Origin: Sphingobacteriales bacterium
GTDB taxonomy: Bacteria > Bacteroidota > Bacteroidia > Chitinophagales > UBA2359
DNA length: 64,000 nucleotides
Assembly (NCBI GenBank): GCA_016700115.1
Contig: CP064999.1
Location: forward strand, 3,410,001-3,474,000
Direction of reading: 5' to 3'
Part shown: positions 31,746 to 39,169 of the stretch, in pieces
Position numbering within the stretch: position 1 is the stretch's first letter
How the letters are laid out: the number at the start of each line of letters is the position of its first letter
Made by a program: the position numbers and the translations under genes
Notes under the pieces: generated by a model
What the model saw: the letters and a program-made list of their open reading frames with translations, nothing else
Databases searched by the model: none
Told to the model about the DNA's origin: nothing

Positions 31746-32054
31746 TTTAAACCTGTTCTTGATGATAGAATAGTGTTCTTATAAGTATCTAATGTCGCAG
31801 ACATTCAGATTTTTGTAATTGAAACATTAACACCTAAAAAGGAAAAGGGGCAGAACTTTTCAGCTCCTCCCCTTGAAAGTGTACCGTTACTGGTGCAAAG
31901 GTAAAATTATTAAAATCACCCAAATCCACCAATTAATTCGGTGATTGTTTGTATCTCATTGGTTATTGATTGATCTATAACAATCGAGCAGCTAAAAATT
32001 TCCCATTTCAAACAGCTTCTATGATTCAGTTAGCGACTTAGTCAGATTCATTTT

Positions 32055-32084
32055 ATAGGTCTGTAACAGTTACAGCGACAAAAT
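32055..32084 (+). repeat. Left 30-bp direct repeat bracketing the 21-bp palindrome array
   Basis: The 30 bases at 32055-32084 recur exactly at 32670-32699. Each contains the perfect inverted repeat CTGTAAC-A-GTTACAG. A weaker third copy (CTGTAATAGTTAC) lies near 32717. The two exact copies border the array like target-site or boundary repeats. Confidence 0.85.
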
Positions 32085-32152
32085 TAAACACTCTCTAACA
32101 GTCTCCCTTTTCTGATGATTTAAAATAATTTTACACAAGCGCAACCTGATTC

Positions 32153-32669
32153 TTCGCTTGTGAAACATTACCATTCGCTTGTGAAACATTACCATTCGCT
32201 TGTGAAACATTACCATTCGCTTGTGAAACATTGCCATTCGCTCGTGAAACATTACCATTCGCTTGTGAAACATTACCATTCGCTTGCGAAACCTGATTCT
32301 TCGCTTGCGAAACATTACCTTTCGCTTGCGAAACATTACCTTTCGCTTGCGAAACATTACCTTTCGCTTGCGAAACATTACCTTTCGCTTGCGAAACATT
32401 ACCTTTCGCTTGCGAAACATTACCTTTCGCTTGCGAAAAATGATTCTTCGCTTGCGAAATTGATTCTTCGCTTGCGAAACTTTACCTTTCGCTTGCGAAA
32501 CTTTACCTTTCGCTTGCGAAAAATGATTCTTCGCATGCGAAAAATGATTCTTCGCTTGCGAAACCTAATTCTTCGCTTGCGAAACCTAATTCTTCGCTTG
32601 CGAAAAATGATTCTTCGCATGCGAAACATTACCTTTCGCTTGCGAAACATTACCTTTCGCTTGCGAAAC
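32153..32669. repeat. 21-bp tandem array with 12-bp palindromic core (about 25 copies)
   Basis: About 25 units mostly 21 bp apart each contain TTCGCTTGCGAA, whose arms TTCGC/GCGAA form a hairpin around TT. The 9-bp spacers are of a few types (based on CATTACC, ATGATTC, CCTAATTC). The first six units have the imperfect core TTCGCTTGTGAA or TTCGCTCGTGAA; two later ones have the fully symmetric TTCGCATGCGAA. Open frames exist on both strands because 21 is a multiple of three, but the repeated heptapeptides look like a by-product. The array sits between the giant gene and a lipoprotein gene. Function unknown. Confidence 0.92.
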
Positions 32670-32699
32670 ATAGGTCTGTAACAGTTACAGCGACAAAAT
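32670..32699 (+). repeat. Right 30-bp direct repeat bracketing the 21-bp palindrome array
   Basis: Exact copy of 32055-32084, beginning directly at the end of the last palindromic unit. Confidence 0.85.
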
Positions 32700-32746
32700 C
32701 AGGTCAATAGATAGATCTGTAATAGTTACTATACTGTTTGATAAAT

Positions 32747-32760
32747 TCACAATATTGTGA
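32747..32760. promoter_or_regulatory. 14-bp perfect palindrome in the non-coding spacer
   Basis: TCACAATATTGTGA is fully self-complementary and could be a dimeric regulator site for the lipoprotein gene about 350 bases downstream. The rest of 32761-33060 is AT-rich with no gene that I can support. Role inferred only from symmetry. Confidence 0.3.
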
Positions 32761-33064
32761 TTAAGAACAGAAGAAGCCCAAATGAGGGGAAGCGTTAAAA
32801 CAATACTTTAAGAAAAAATAGGGGAGGAGGTCTGCCAGAATAAAAATTTACAACAGTTTGATGTTTACTTTATGTTTGTACATGAATAGGGCAAAAATTT
32901 AAGTGGGTAAAAGCAGCCCGATTATTAACATCAAGCAATAATCTTAGGTAAATTTGCATTAGAATAATGTCTTACAAACATAACAATAGCTAATAGATTA
33001 CAACCTCGCAAAAAATTGTAGAAAACTTACTATAACGCTCGTTTACTTTTAAACAATACCCTTT

Positions 33065-33090
33065 ACTGCGAGTCCAACCGCAGTTTTGTT
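33065..33090 (+). promoter_or_regulatory. Leader hairpin upstream of the lipoprotein gene
   Basis: ACTGCG (33065-33070) and CGCAGT (33079-33084) form a short stem followed by TTTGTTTT, 29 bases before the ATG at 33113. It resembles a small attenuator or a weak terminator. No clear -7/-33 promoter was recognised. Confidence 0.35.
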
Positions 33091-33112
33091 TTCTAACTAT
33101 AAATTTTTTATT

Positions 33113-33919
33113 ATGAAAACCAATTCCTTTCGATTACCTGCTGTTATAGCAGGTATTTTTGTTTTTGCACTTTTGTTTTCAGGGTGTTTAAAAAACGACG
33201 AACCGGCACCCAACCTGCCCGATGAAAAAATGATGGTCATTGATTTTACTAAATTTCCTTCAGACGAAGGTAAAACGACCGATGCATCTTCCACAAAACT
33301 GAATTTTCCGGTTGCTGCGGTCAATGTCGGTTGGTGGAATACTGTTTTGGTGGTCAATTTAGTAATTCCGGTGGCAGCGTTTTATGAGTCTTTCAAGCAC
33401 GATGCCGATTATAATGCGGCTTTGGAAAAATGGACATGGTCGTATAACTTTAATGCCGGCGGATGGCATACAGCACGTTTGGAAGCGACTTTGGCAGGAA
33501 TTGACGAGGTACATTGGGAAATGTACGTGAGTAAGGCAGGTTCTTTTACCGATTTTCTTTGGTATTCGGGCAATACAAAGACTGACAATAGTATGGCAAC
33601 CTGGCAATTGTCAAAAGACCCGACTTCTCCGGTGCCATTTATTGACATTCATTTTCAAAAAGATGCCCTTACAGGCGTAGAAACCATTAGCTACGAAAAC
33701 ATCGCCCCCGGTGTTGATAACGGTTCATACATTGAATATGGGCTTGGAACTGAAGCGTTAAATGCCTTTTACAATATTTATCTGAGCAATGGCGATAATT
33801 TGTTCAATATAGCCTGGAATACCACGACTAAAGAAGGCAGGGTGAAAAATTTAGCTCATTTTGGCGATGAAGAATGGCATTGCTGGGATAGTACCCTTGA
33901 AGATGTGGAATGTGAATAG
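33113..33919 (+). CDS. Putative lipoprotein of unknown function
   Basis: The 268-residue product starts at the ATG at 33113; an upstream in-frame ATG at 33086 would put a polar stretch before the signal peptide. Residues 1-24 form a type II signal peptide with a basic start, a hydrophobic core and the lipobox LFSG-C25. It is therefore probably lipid-anchored in the outer or inner membrane. The mature part is rich in W, D and N (for example WWNTVLVVN, WTWSYNFNAGGWHTARLE, WHCWDSTLEDVECE). I recognise no named domain. The gene stands alone between the palindrome array and a convergent TonB-dependent receptor gene, with which it shares a bidirectional terminator. Confidence 0.8.
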   Translation: MKTNSFRLPAVIAGIFVFALLFSGCLKNDEPAPNLPDEKMMVIDFTKFPSDEGKTTDASSTKLNFPVAAVNVGWWNTVLVVNLVIPVAAFYESFKHDADYNAALEKWTWSYNFNAGGWHTARLEATLAGIDEVHWEMYVSKAGSFTDFLWYSGNTKTDNSMATWQLSKDPTSPVPFIDIHFQKDALTGVETISYENIAPGVDNGSYIEYGLGTEALNAFYNIYLSNGDNLFNIAWNTTTKEGRVKNLAHFGDEEWHCWDSTLEDVECE

Positions 33920-33955
33920 GCGGTAAGTCAGTTTTAATCCCTCTGAAATACAAAT

Positions 33956-34001
33956 CCCCGATATTGCTTCGACAATTTGCAATATCGGGGTTTCATGTTT
34001 T
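33956..34001. terminator. Bidirectional terminator between lipoprotein and TonB-dependent receptor genes
   Basis: CCCCGATATTGC (33956-33967) pairs perfectly with GCAATATCGGGG (33979-33990). T-rich sequence follows on the + side. It lies between two convergent stops at 33919 and 34004. Confidence 0.85.
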
Positions 34002-34003
34002 AA

Positions 34004-36298
34004 TTAAAAAGAAAAAGACAGCCCTAAACTTGGCAGTATCGGCAATTGGTCAACTCTGTCGTATCTGATACGGTCGAAATAAAAAATATTGGCGCGGTTA
34101 TAAACATTGGTCAAACTTGCACTTACTTCCATATTGGTATATTTTCCAAGCTCCCACATTTTACGCATCGAGAGGTCTAACCTATGATAAGCCGGCAAGC
34201 GGCCACCATTCAACTCACTGGCATAAATGATACCTAAATTGCCATTTTGCTGAAGGTAATCCACATCCACACCTCCGGTAAAGTTAATGCTTTCATAAAA
34301 CCCTTGAGTTTGGGTAAAAGGAAAACCTGACCCAAGGTTCCATCTTGCGCTGACTTCCCAACTTTGGTCTCTCCCCAATTTGTAGCTGGCTAAAAGATTG
34401 GTATTATGTCTGCGATCAAAATGGGGAGGATAAACCTGATTTCCATCATCCCGGGTAACATAAGCTAAAGAATAAACCGTCCAGAGATACAGTCGTTTGT
34501 ATTCGTACTTCACCATAAAATCTACCCCATAACTTTTACCGGTTTCAATGATAAAGTCGGGATCAAGGGCAAACATTTTGTTGCGGTTAATATTGATAAG
34601 TTGGTTAAAATCTTTGTAATAACCTTCCACGTTAAATTCGGTAAACTTTCCAAGATTGACCTCAAAACCGGCAACACTGTGAAAGGCACGTTGAAGATTG
34701 TTTTTAACAAAATCCCCGTCAAGGTTTTTAAGCGCACCATCCGGTGCAGACAAAAAACCGGTAAACAAGTTCACAACATCCTGATCAGATTTTGCACTGA
34801 TAAAGTTCTGAGAATAAAGGCCACCTGACCCTTTAAAGCGCAAATAATCGGTCAAATTAACTTTAAACCCAAGCCTTGGTTCAAAAGAAAAAGCCGGAAG
34901 CGACGCATAATATTGAGTCCTGACGCTCGGTTCTATCAGCCATTTACCTATAATCGCTTTGTAGCGCATAAAAGCACTGATTTCCGTGGTATATTGGTCT
35001 TGGGTAATTTTGATGCCAAGCGGATTGTAAAAATCAAAAGTTGTAGCAAACCCAGCCATCTCGATGCCATATTTAACATCACCTTTAGGTAAAAAATACG
35101 AGAAATTAACTCCCGTATTAAAACCCCCGATAGAACTTGTTCGTGGTTTTTTATCGGCTTCCTCCAATTGCATATCATACGTTGAATAAGAGAAAAAACC
35201 ATCCAAAATCACTTTCGATTGACCGGGTACAATCACAAAATTGGTACCTAAACCATAAGCAGTCCAGTTAAAATCAGACTTTTCCTGAAAAGACGCATTA
35301 TCTCCAAAACGATAACTTTGCACGTTAAACTTGCTTCCGTTGTCGGAGGTAAACGAAACCTTACCATATATATCTGTAAAAGAATAAGGAAGTCCTTGCT
35401 CGTTAACATAATCATAAAGCAACGGCGCAGTGCGGTCAAGGTAAGAGGTTTTGGCAGCTATCATGTAAGAACCGCTCATGCCTGTGCCGTCCGGTCTGAG
35501 TTTTGTAATAGGACCTTCCAACATGGCTTTCGACAAAAAAGTATTTGACGATATTTTGCCGGTATGCCGTTTTTTGTTCCCATCACGCGTAGTAACATCA
35601 ATGACCGCTGAAATCCGACCTCCATAGCTTGCGTCGAATCCACCGGTATTCACCTCCACGTTCTTAATGATATCGGTTTCAAAAACTGAAAACAACCCAA
35701 CGGAGTGAAAAGGATTGTAAATCGTCATGCCATCCAATAAAACTTTTGTCTGTATTTCTGACCCCCCGCGAATATACAACTGTCCCCCTTGGTCTCCGGT
35801 AAAAACCACACCCGGAAGAATTTGAAGATATTGTGCCAAATCCGGTTCTCCTCCAATTGTTGGTATCTTGTTCATCTGTTTGGCGGTAATTTTAATAGTC
35901 GAAGTTCGAACCTCTGTTTTGGCTTCTTCTTTTTTAACACCGATTTCAACTGTTTTCAGCACAATTTCAGCTTGGGTTAGAAATATTTTCTGATTGATAA
36001 TTTGACCGGATTTTATTTCAATCGCAATTCTTGTGGTATCATATCCAACTGAGGTACACATTAACATATAATTTCCGGCAGGAACTTTATTGATGGAGTA
36101 AAGTCCGTTTACATCTGTGGAAGCACCGTAGGAAGTGCCTTCCATATAGACATTGGTAAAAATAACCGGCTCGCCAGTATCCTTGTCATAAACAAATCCC
36201 CTCACATCTCCGGTATTGGAGGAAGAAGTTTGAGCAAACAATGCCGAATTTAATAGTACAAACGTAAGTGTCAAAAAAGCAGTAAAAACCTGTTTCAT
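34004..36298 (-). CDS. TonB-dependent receptor with carboxypeptidase-regulatory-like domain
   Basis: 764 residues. A signal peptide covers about residues 1-22 (core LTLTFVLLNSALFA, then Q). It is followed by a CarboxypepD_reg-like beta-sandwich at about 30-110 (VRGFVYDKDTGEPVIFTNV, DVNGLYSINKVPAGNY). The plug domain at about 125-240 contains LAQYLQILPGV, LYIRGGSEIQTKVLLDG and NVEVNTGGFDASYGGR. The rest is the 22-strand beta-barrel, ending in an aromatic terminus LGLSFSF. It should import a substrate across the outer membrane using TonB-ExbBD energy; the substrate cannot be read from sequence. No SusD-like partner is adjacent, which argues against a classical glycan-utilisation locus. The YciO-like gene ends only 35 bases upstream on the same strand, so the two may be co-transcribed. 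Confidence 0.93.
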   Translation of the reverse strand: MKQVFTAFLTLTFVLLNSALFAQTSSSNTGDVRGFVYDKDTGEPVIFTNVYMEGTSYGASTDVNGLYSINKVPAGNYMLMCTSVGYDTTRIAIEIKSGQIINQKIFLTQAEIVLKTVEIGVKKEEAKTEVRTSTIKITAKQMNKIPTIGGEPDLAQYLQILPGVVFTGDQGGQLYIRGGSEIQTKVLLDGMTIYNPFHSVGLFSVFETDIIKNVEVNTGGFDASYGGRISAVIDVTTRDGNKKRHTGKISSNTFLSKAMLEGPITKLRPDGTGMSGSYMIAAKTSYLDRTAPLLYDYVNEQGLPYSFTDIYGKVSFTSDNGSKFNVQSYRFGDNASFQEKSDFNWTAYGLGTNFVIVPGQSKVILDGFFSYSTYDMQLEEADKKPRTSSIGGFNTGVNFSYFLPKGDVKYGIEMAGFATTFDFYNPLGIKITQDQYTTEISAFMRYKAIIGKWLIEPSVRTQYYASLPAFSFEPRLGFKVNLTDYLRFKGSGGLYSQNFISAKSDQDVVNLFTGFLSAPDGALKNLDGDFVKNNLQRAFHSVAGFEVNLGKFTEFNVEGYYKDFNQLININRNKMFALDPDFIIETGKSYGVDFMVKYEYKRLYLWTVYSLAYVTRDDGNQVYPPHFDRRHNTNLLASYKLGRDQSWEVSARWNLGSGFPFTQTQGFYESINFTGGVDVDYLQQNGNLGIIYASELNGGRLPAYHRLDLSMRKMWELGKYTNMEVSASLTNVYNRANIFYFDRIRYDRVDQLPILPSLGLSFSF

Positions 36299-36333
36299 TT
36301 CAAAAATATGTTAGTGATGATGTGCTTCAATAT

Positions 36334-36951
36334 TTAAAAACGCAATTCTCCCATTCCCTGACGAACAATTTCTATTTCGCTGCCGGTGCAATCTACAATA
36401 GTAGAAGGTGCATTATGCCCAGTTCCGCCATCAATTACCAAATCCACCTTGTCGCCAAATTGCTCATAGATTTCAGTTGGATCAACCGGATATTCATCAA
36501 AATCTGGCTGATCAATAATTAAAGAAGATGACATGATAGGGTTTCCCAATTGTTGTACAATTGCACGGGCTATAGCGTTATCAGGCACTCTAATACCAAT
36601 AGTTTTTCGTTTAGACCGGAGCACTTTTGGAACGGAGTTGGAAGCATTAAGAATAAAGGTAAATGGCCCGGGTAGATTCTTATTCATCAGTTTATAGACA
36701 GATTTGTCAAATGGAAGCGTAAATTCAGCAAGATTGCTCAAGTCATAGCAAACAAAAGAAAAGAAAGATTTCTCCGGCTTTATTCTTTTTAGTTGGCACA
36801 ATCGCTCAACTGCCCGATGATTAAAAATATCACAACCAATGCCATAAACTGTATCAGTAGGATAAATAATCAAACCACCATTTTTAAGACAATTTACTAC
36901 TTCATTGATTTTTCTATCCGATGGTGTTTCAGGGTGAATGACTATTAGCAT
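36334..36951 (-). CDS. yciO: YciO/Sua5/YrdC-family protein (threonylcarbamoyl-AMP synthase-like)
   Basis: 205 residues from the ATG at 36951. A longer frame from 36975 is unlikely because an exact -7 box lies at 36980-36987, too close for that start. The sequence covers the whole YrdC domain: GGLIIYPTDTVYGIGCD, LKRIKPEKSF, LPGPFTFIL, SKRKTIGIRVPDNAIA, DLVIDGGTG and STIVDCTG. The RKTIGIRVP and VRQGMGEL segments follow the YciO subgroup more than the longer Sua5 proteins, and there is no C-terminal Sua5 domain. Relatives bind ATP and threonine/bicarbonate to make threonylcarbamoyl-AMP for tRNA t6A37. Whether YciO members do this as their main job is less certain. Confidence 0.9.
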   Translation of the reverse strand: MLIVIHPETPSDRKINEVVNCLKNGGLIIYPTDTVYGIGCDIFNHRAVERLCQLKRIKPEKSFFSFVCYDLSNLAEFTLPFDKSVYKLMNKNLPGPFTFILNASNSVPKVLRSKRKTIGIRVPDNAIARAIVQQLGNPIMSSSLIIDQPDFDEYPVDPTEIYEQFGDKVDLVIDGGTGHNAPSTIVDCTGSEIEIVRQGMGELRF

Positions 36952-36979
36952 TGACAATTGAATATAAAAAAACAATGTG

Positions 36980-36987
36980 CAAACATA
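36980..36987 (-). promoter_or_regulatory. Bacteroidota -7 box upstream of the yciO-like gene
   Basis: On the minus strand this reads TATGTTTG, an exact TAnnTTTG match 28 bases upstream of the chosen start at 36951. A clear -33 TTTG is not evident. Confidence 0.5.
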
Positions 36988-37069
36988 AAAAACGGCACAA
37001 GTTAAGGTATAGCAGGGACACTTGCTTAAAAGAACAAGGACAGAAGGCGTTAATATGTGTTAAAAAAAC

Positions 37070-37102
37070 AAAAAGCGGTAAGCATGACACTTACCGCTTT
37101 TT
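37070..37102 (-). terminator. Terminator of the DUF1573 lipoprotein gene
   Basis: AAAAAGCGGTAAG (37070-37082) pairs perfectly with CTTACCGCTTTTT (37090-37102) around a 7-base loop, about 32 bases beyond the stop of the minus-strand gene. Confidence 0.88.
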
Positions 37103-37133
37103 CGGTTAAATAAATAATCTTTCAAAGAAAAGA

Positions 37134-37718
37134 CTATTTACCCTGTCCTTGTGGATTGATTTTAATTTGACCGCCTTCAGGAGTAACGGTTTTAGAACCT
37201 GACTCACTTCCCGGAGCAGCTTTAACATCAGCTTTGATGGTCAAGCGGGTTGGGTTGGGATCAGTATTTGCGTTAATGGTAACGGTTTTGGTTTGTTTGT
37301 TGGGTTTGCCTTTACTGTCAAAAGAAACATGAATTTCACCTTCAGCTCCGGGAGCAATTGGCTCTTTCGGATATTCAGGAACGGTACAACCACATGATCC
37401 TTTTGCACTTGCAATAATCAAAGGCTCTTTGCCGGTGTTTTTGAATTTGAAAATATGTGAAACTTTTTCGCCTTCATTGATAGTACCAAAATCATGCTCC
37501 ATTTGAGTAAACTCCATCGTAGTTTTAGGCAAATTGGGGTCAACTTCATCTGCAGCAGGAGTAGCGTTAGGGTCTGTAGGAGTTACAGTTGCATCAGTCG
37601 TGGCAGTTTTGGCTGCATCGGTCGCATCTGTTTTTTCGCCATCAGCCTGATTACATGCAACAATTGTTGCCATTACAAAAACAAGGGTTAGCAAACTGCT
37701 TAAAAATCCTTTTTTCAT
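37134..37718 (-). CDS. DUF1573-domain lipoprotein
   Basis: 194 residues. The N-terminus is a lipoprotein signal peptide with lipobox TIVA-C22. A low-complexity linker rich in D, T and A follows to about residue 65. The DUF1573 (immunoglobulin-like) domain spans about 67-165 and shows the family landmarks: MEHDFGTINEGEKVSHIFKF, NTGKEPLII, the cysteine pair in KGSCGCTVPEYP, PGAEGEI and TKTVTINANTDP. The tail is a short S/G/K-rich stretch. Proteins of this kind are abundant cell-envelope proteins in Bacteroidota; the molecular role is not established. The gene is monocistronic, with its own promoter and terminator, and diverges from the hydrolase gene. Confidence 0.92.
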   Translation of the reverse strand: MKKGFLSSLLTLVFVMATIVACNQADGEKTDATDAAKTATTDATVTPTDPNATPAADEVDPNLPKTTMEFTQMEHDFGTINEGEKVSHIFKFKNTGKEPLIIASAKGSCGCTVPEYPKEPIAPGAEGEIHVSFDSKGKPNKQTKTVTINANTDPNPTRLTIKADVKAAPGSESGSKTVTPEGGQIKINPQGQGK

Positions 37719-37781
37719 TGTTTTAAATTTGTTTTAGTTTGTCAATTAAAGAAATTAACGGACTTTTTTAAAAAAGCGGTG

Positions 37782-37813
37782 CAAAGGTAAACATTATCTT
37801 TTTAGAATTGCAA
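37782..37813 (-). promoter_or_regulatory. Promoter of the DUF1573 lipoprotein gene
   Basis: On the minus strand a -33 type TTG (37811-37813) is followed after 21 bases by TACCTTTG (37782-37789), an exact TAnnTTTG box. An inverted repeat (37812-37827) overlaps the -33 element, which suggests repression at this promoter. Confidence 0.65.
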
Positions 37814-37901
37814 CTAAATGTTTAGTTATTTTCCGTATTTTTAATTAAATCCGACGCAAATCTACAACTAAGGTTTTAGTTTTGCAACTAATCGTTTAGT
37901 T
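37812..37901. promoter_or_regulatory. Three matching inverted repeats, probable operator sites
   Basis: AACTAAATGTTTAGTT (37812-37827), AACTAAGGTTTTAGTT (37866-37881) and AACTAATCGTTTAGTT (37886-37901) share the arms AACTAA/TTAGTT with a 4-bp centre, each preceded by CA. They lie in the divergent spacer between the DUF1573 and hydrolase genes, 54 and 20 bp apart, near whole numbers of helical turns. Such a site would suit a dimeric repressor (MarR/TetR-like size). No regulator gene is in the window. Confidence 0.55.
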
Positions 37902-38031
37902 TTTTTGCAAAATTTAACAAATTCACTTGTAAAAAAGTAAAAACCGCCGGTTTAAAGCGATTTAGAACTGTTTGAATTTTTGGGATTAAAAGTAATTTGT
38001 TTGAACAGATTCGGAACAAATCGAAAAATTG

Positions 38032-38039
38032 TAACTTTG
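38032..38039 (+). promoter_or_regulatory. Bacteroidota -7 box upstream of the YheT-type hydrolase gene
   Basis: TAACTTTG is an exact TAnnTTTG match, 46 bases before the ATG at 38086. A candidate -33 element is weak (TTCG about 18 bases upstream). Confidence 0.5.
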
Positions 38040-38085
38040 AGGATATATTAGCTTCTATTTCTACAAAGAAAACCATCAAAATCAG

Positions 38086-39057
38086 ATGCCGGTATTGCAT
38101 TGTACTTATTCAGCACCTAAATGGCTGTTTAACCGTCATATAGAAACTATTTTCCCATATTTATTTCGTAAAGTTGAAGGAATTGTTTACGACAGGGAAC
38201 GAATCAACACACCTGATGAAGATTTTTTAGATTTAGATTGGTCGCTAACAGGTAGTAAGGTATTAGTTATCGTTTGTCATGGTTTAGAAGGGAGTACTGA
38301 CCGACCATATATCAGAGGAATGGTAAAAGCCGCCAATTTAGCGGGTTTTGATGCCTTAGCCTGGAACTTCAGGGGTTGCAGTGGGGTACCAAACTTAAAA
38401 CTTCGAGGTTATCATAGTGGCGCAACTGATGATTTAGATTGGGTAGTTCGTCATGCCTTAAAAACAGAGCGCTATCAGCATATTGTTTTAGTTGGGTTTA
38501 GCCTTGGTGCAAATCTAATTCTGAAATATGCCGGAGAAAATGGGCAAAATTTGTCAGAGACCATAAAAGGTTTAGTGGCCTTTTCTGCCCCTGTTAATCT
38601 TGCATCAAGCTGCCAATCTATTATGCAAGGCTTCAACCGGGTTTATGAAAAAAGTTTTTTAAACTCTTTGATACCTAAGATGAAACATAAAGCACAGTTA
38701 TTTCCAGAAAACATGAACATAGATTTGTTTAAAAAGGTCAAACGTTTAGTTGACTTTGACAACTATTTTACAGCACCCATTCATGGATTTGTTGATGCCT
38801 GCGATTATTATGTCAAATGTAGCGCAAAACAATTTCTACCTGCTATTTCCACTCCAACGCTGATTGTCAATGCCAAAAACGATTCTTTTCTCGGACCGGA
38901 ATGTTATCCAGTAGAAATTGCACATCAATATCCGAATATTTTCTTGGAAATGCCAAGTGCCGGAGGGCATGTTGCATTTACTTCATTTGAGCAGGAAGGA
39001 TTACTTTGGTCAGAAATGCGCACCGTATCGTTCATAAAAGAACAGTTATCTCTTTGA
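38086..39057 (+). CDS. Alpha/beta hydrolase, YheT family
   Basis: 323 residues, the usual length for this family. It shows the YheT hallmarks: SAPKWLFNRHIETIFPYL at the start, the oxyanion region VCHGLEGSTDRPYIRG at about 65-80, the NFRGCSG motif, the nucleophile elbow GFSLGAN at about 146-152, NAKNDSFLG with the likely catalytic Asp, and GGHVAF with the catalytic His near residue 300. Family members are cytosolic or peripheral serine hydrolases of uncertain substrate, some reported as esterases. The gene diverges from the DUF1573 gene across a spacer with three inverted repeats, so it may be co-regulated with it. Confidence 0.9.
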   Translation: MPVLHCTYSAPKWLFNRHIETIFPYLFRKVEGIVYDRERINTPDEDFLDLDWSLTGSKVLVIVCHGLEGSTDRPYIRGMVKAANLAGFDALAWNFRGCSGVPNLKLRGYHSGATDDLDWVVRHALKTERYQHIVLVGFSLGANLILKYAGENGQNLSETIKGLVAFSAPVNLASSCQSIMQGFNRVYEKSFLNSLIPKMKHKAQLFPENMNIDLFKKVKRLVDFDNYFTAPIHGFVDACDYYVKCSAKQFLPAISTPTLIVNAKNDSFLGPECYPVEIAHQYPNIFLEMPSAGGHVAFTSFEQEGLLWSEMRTVSFIKEQLSL

Positions 39058-39169
39058 TTTCAACAGTTACTTTTTAAGCCAATTCAGTACAACCTATTTC
39101 AAAATAGATTGGTCTTTGGTTAAAAGAGTATTGATGCTCATTTTCTGAACAGCATTTTCATAGTAATAA

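Noticed and set aside
31846..31903. Minus-strand promoter (TACCTTTG) at 31896-31903 with a possible RNA gene
   Set aside because: The box matches TAnnTTTG, but nothing gene-like follows on that strand before the end of the giant gene, and a single 8-mer is weak evidence.
32070..32681. Open frames on both strands through the 21-bp array (173, 116 and 83 codons)
   Set aside because: A repeat period divisible by three with no stop in the unit keeps frames open automatically. The products are monotonous heptapeptides on both strands, with no convincing start region.
34004..36298. SusCD-type polysaccharide utilisation locus
   Set aside because: The receptor has no SusD-like gene beside it and no glycoside hydrolase nearby; the upstream neighbour is a YciO-type protein.
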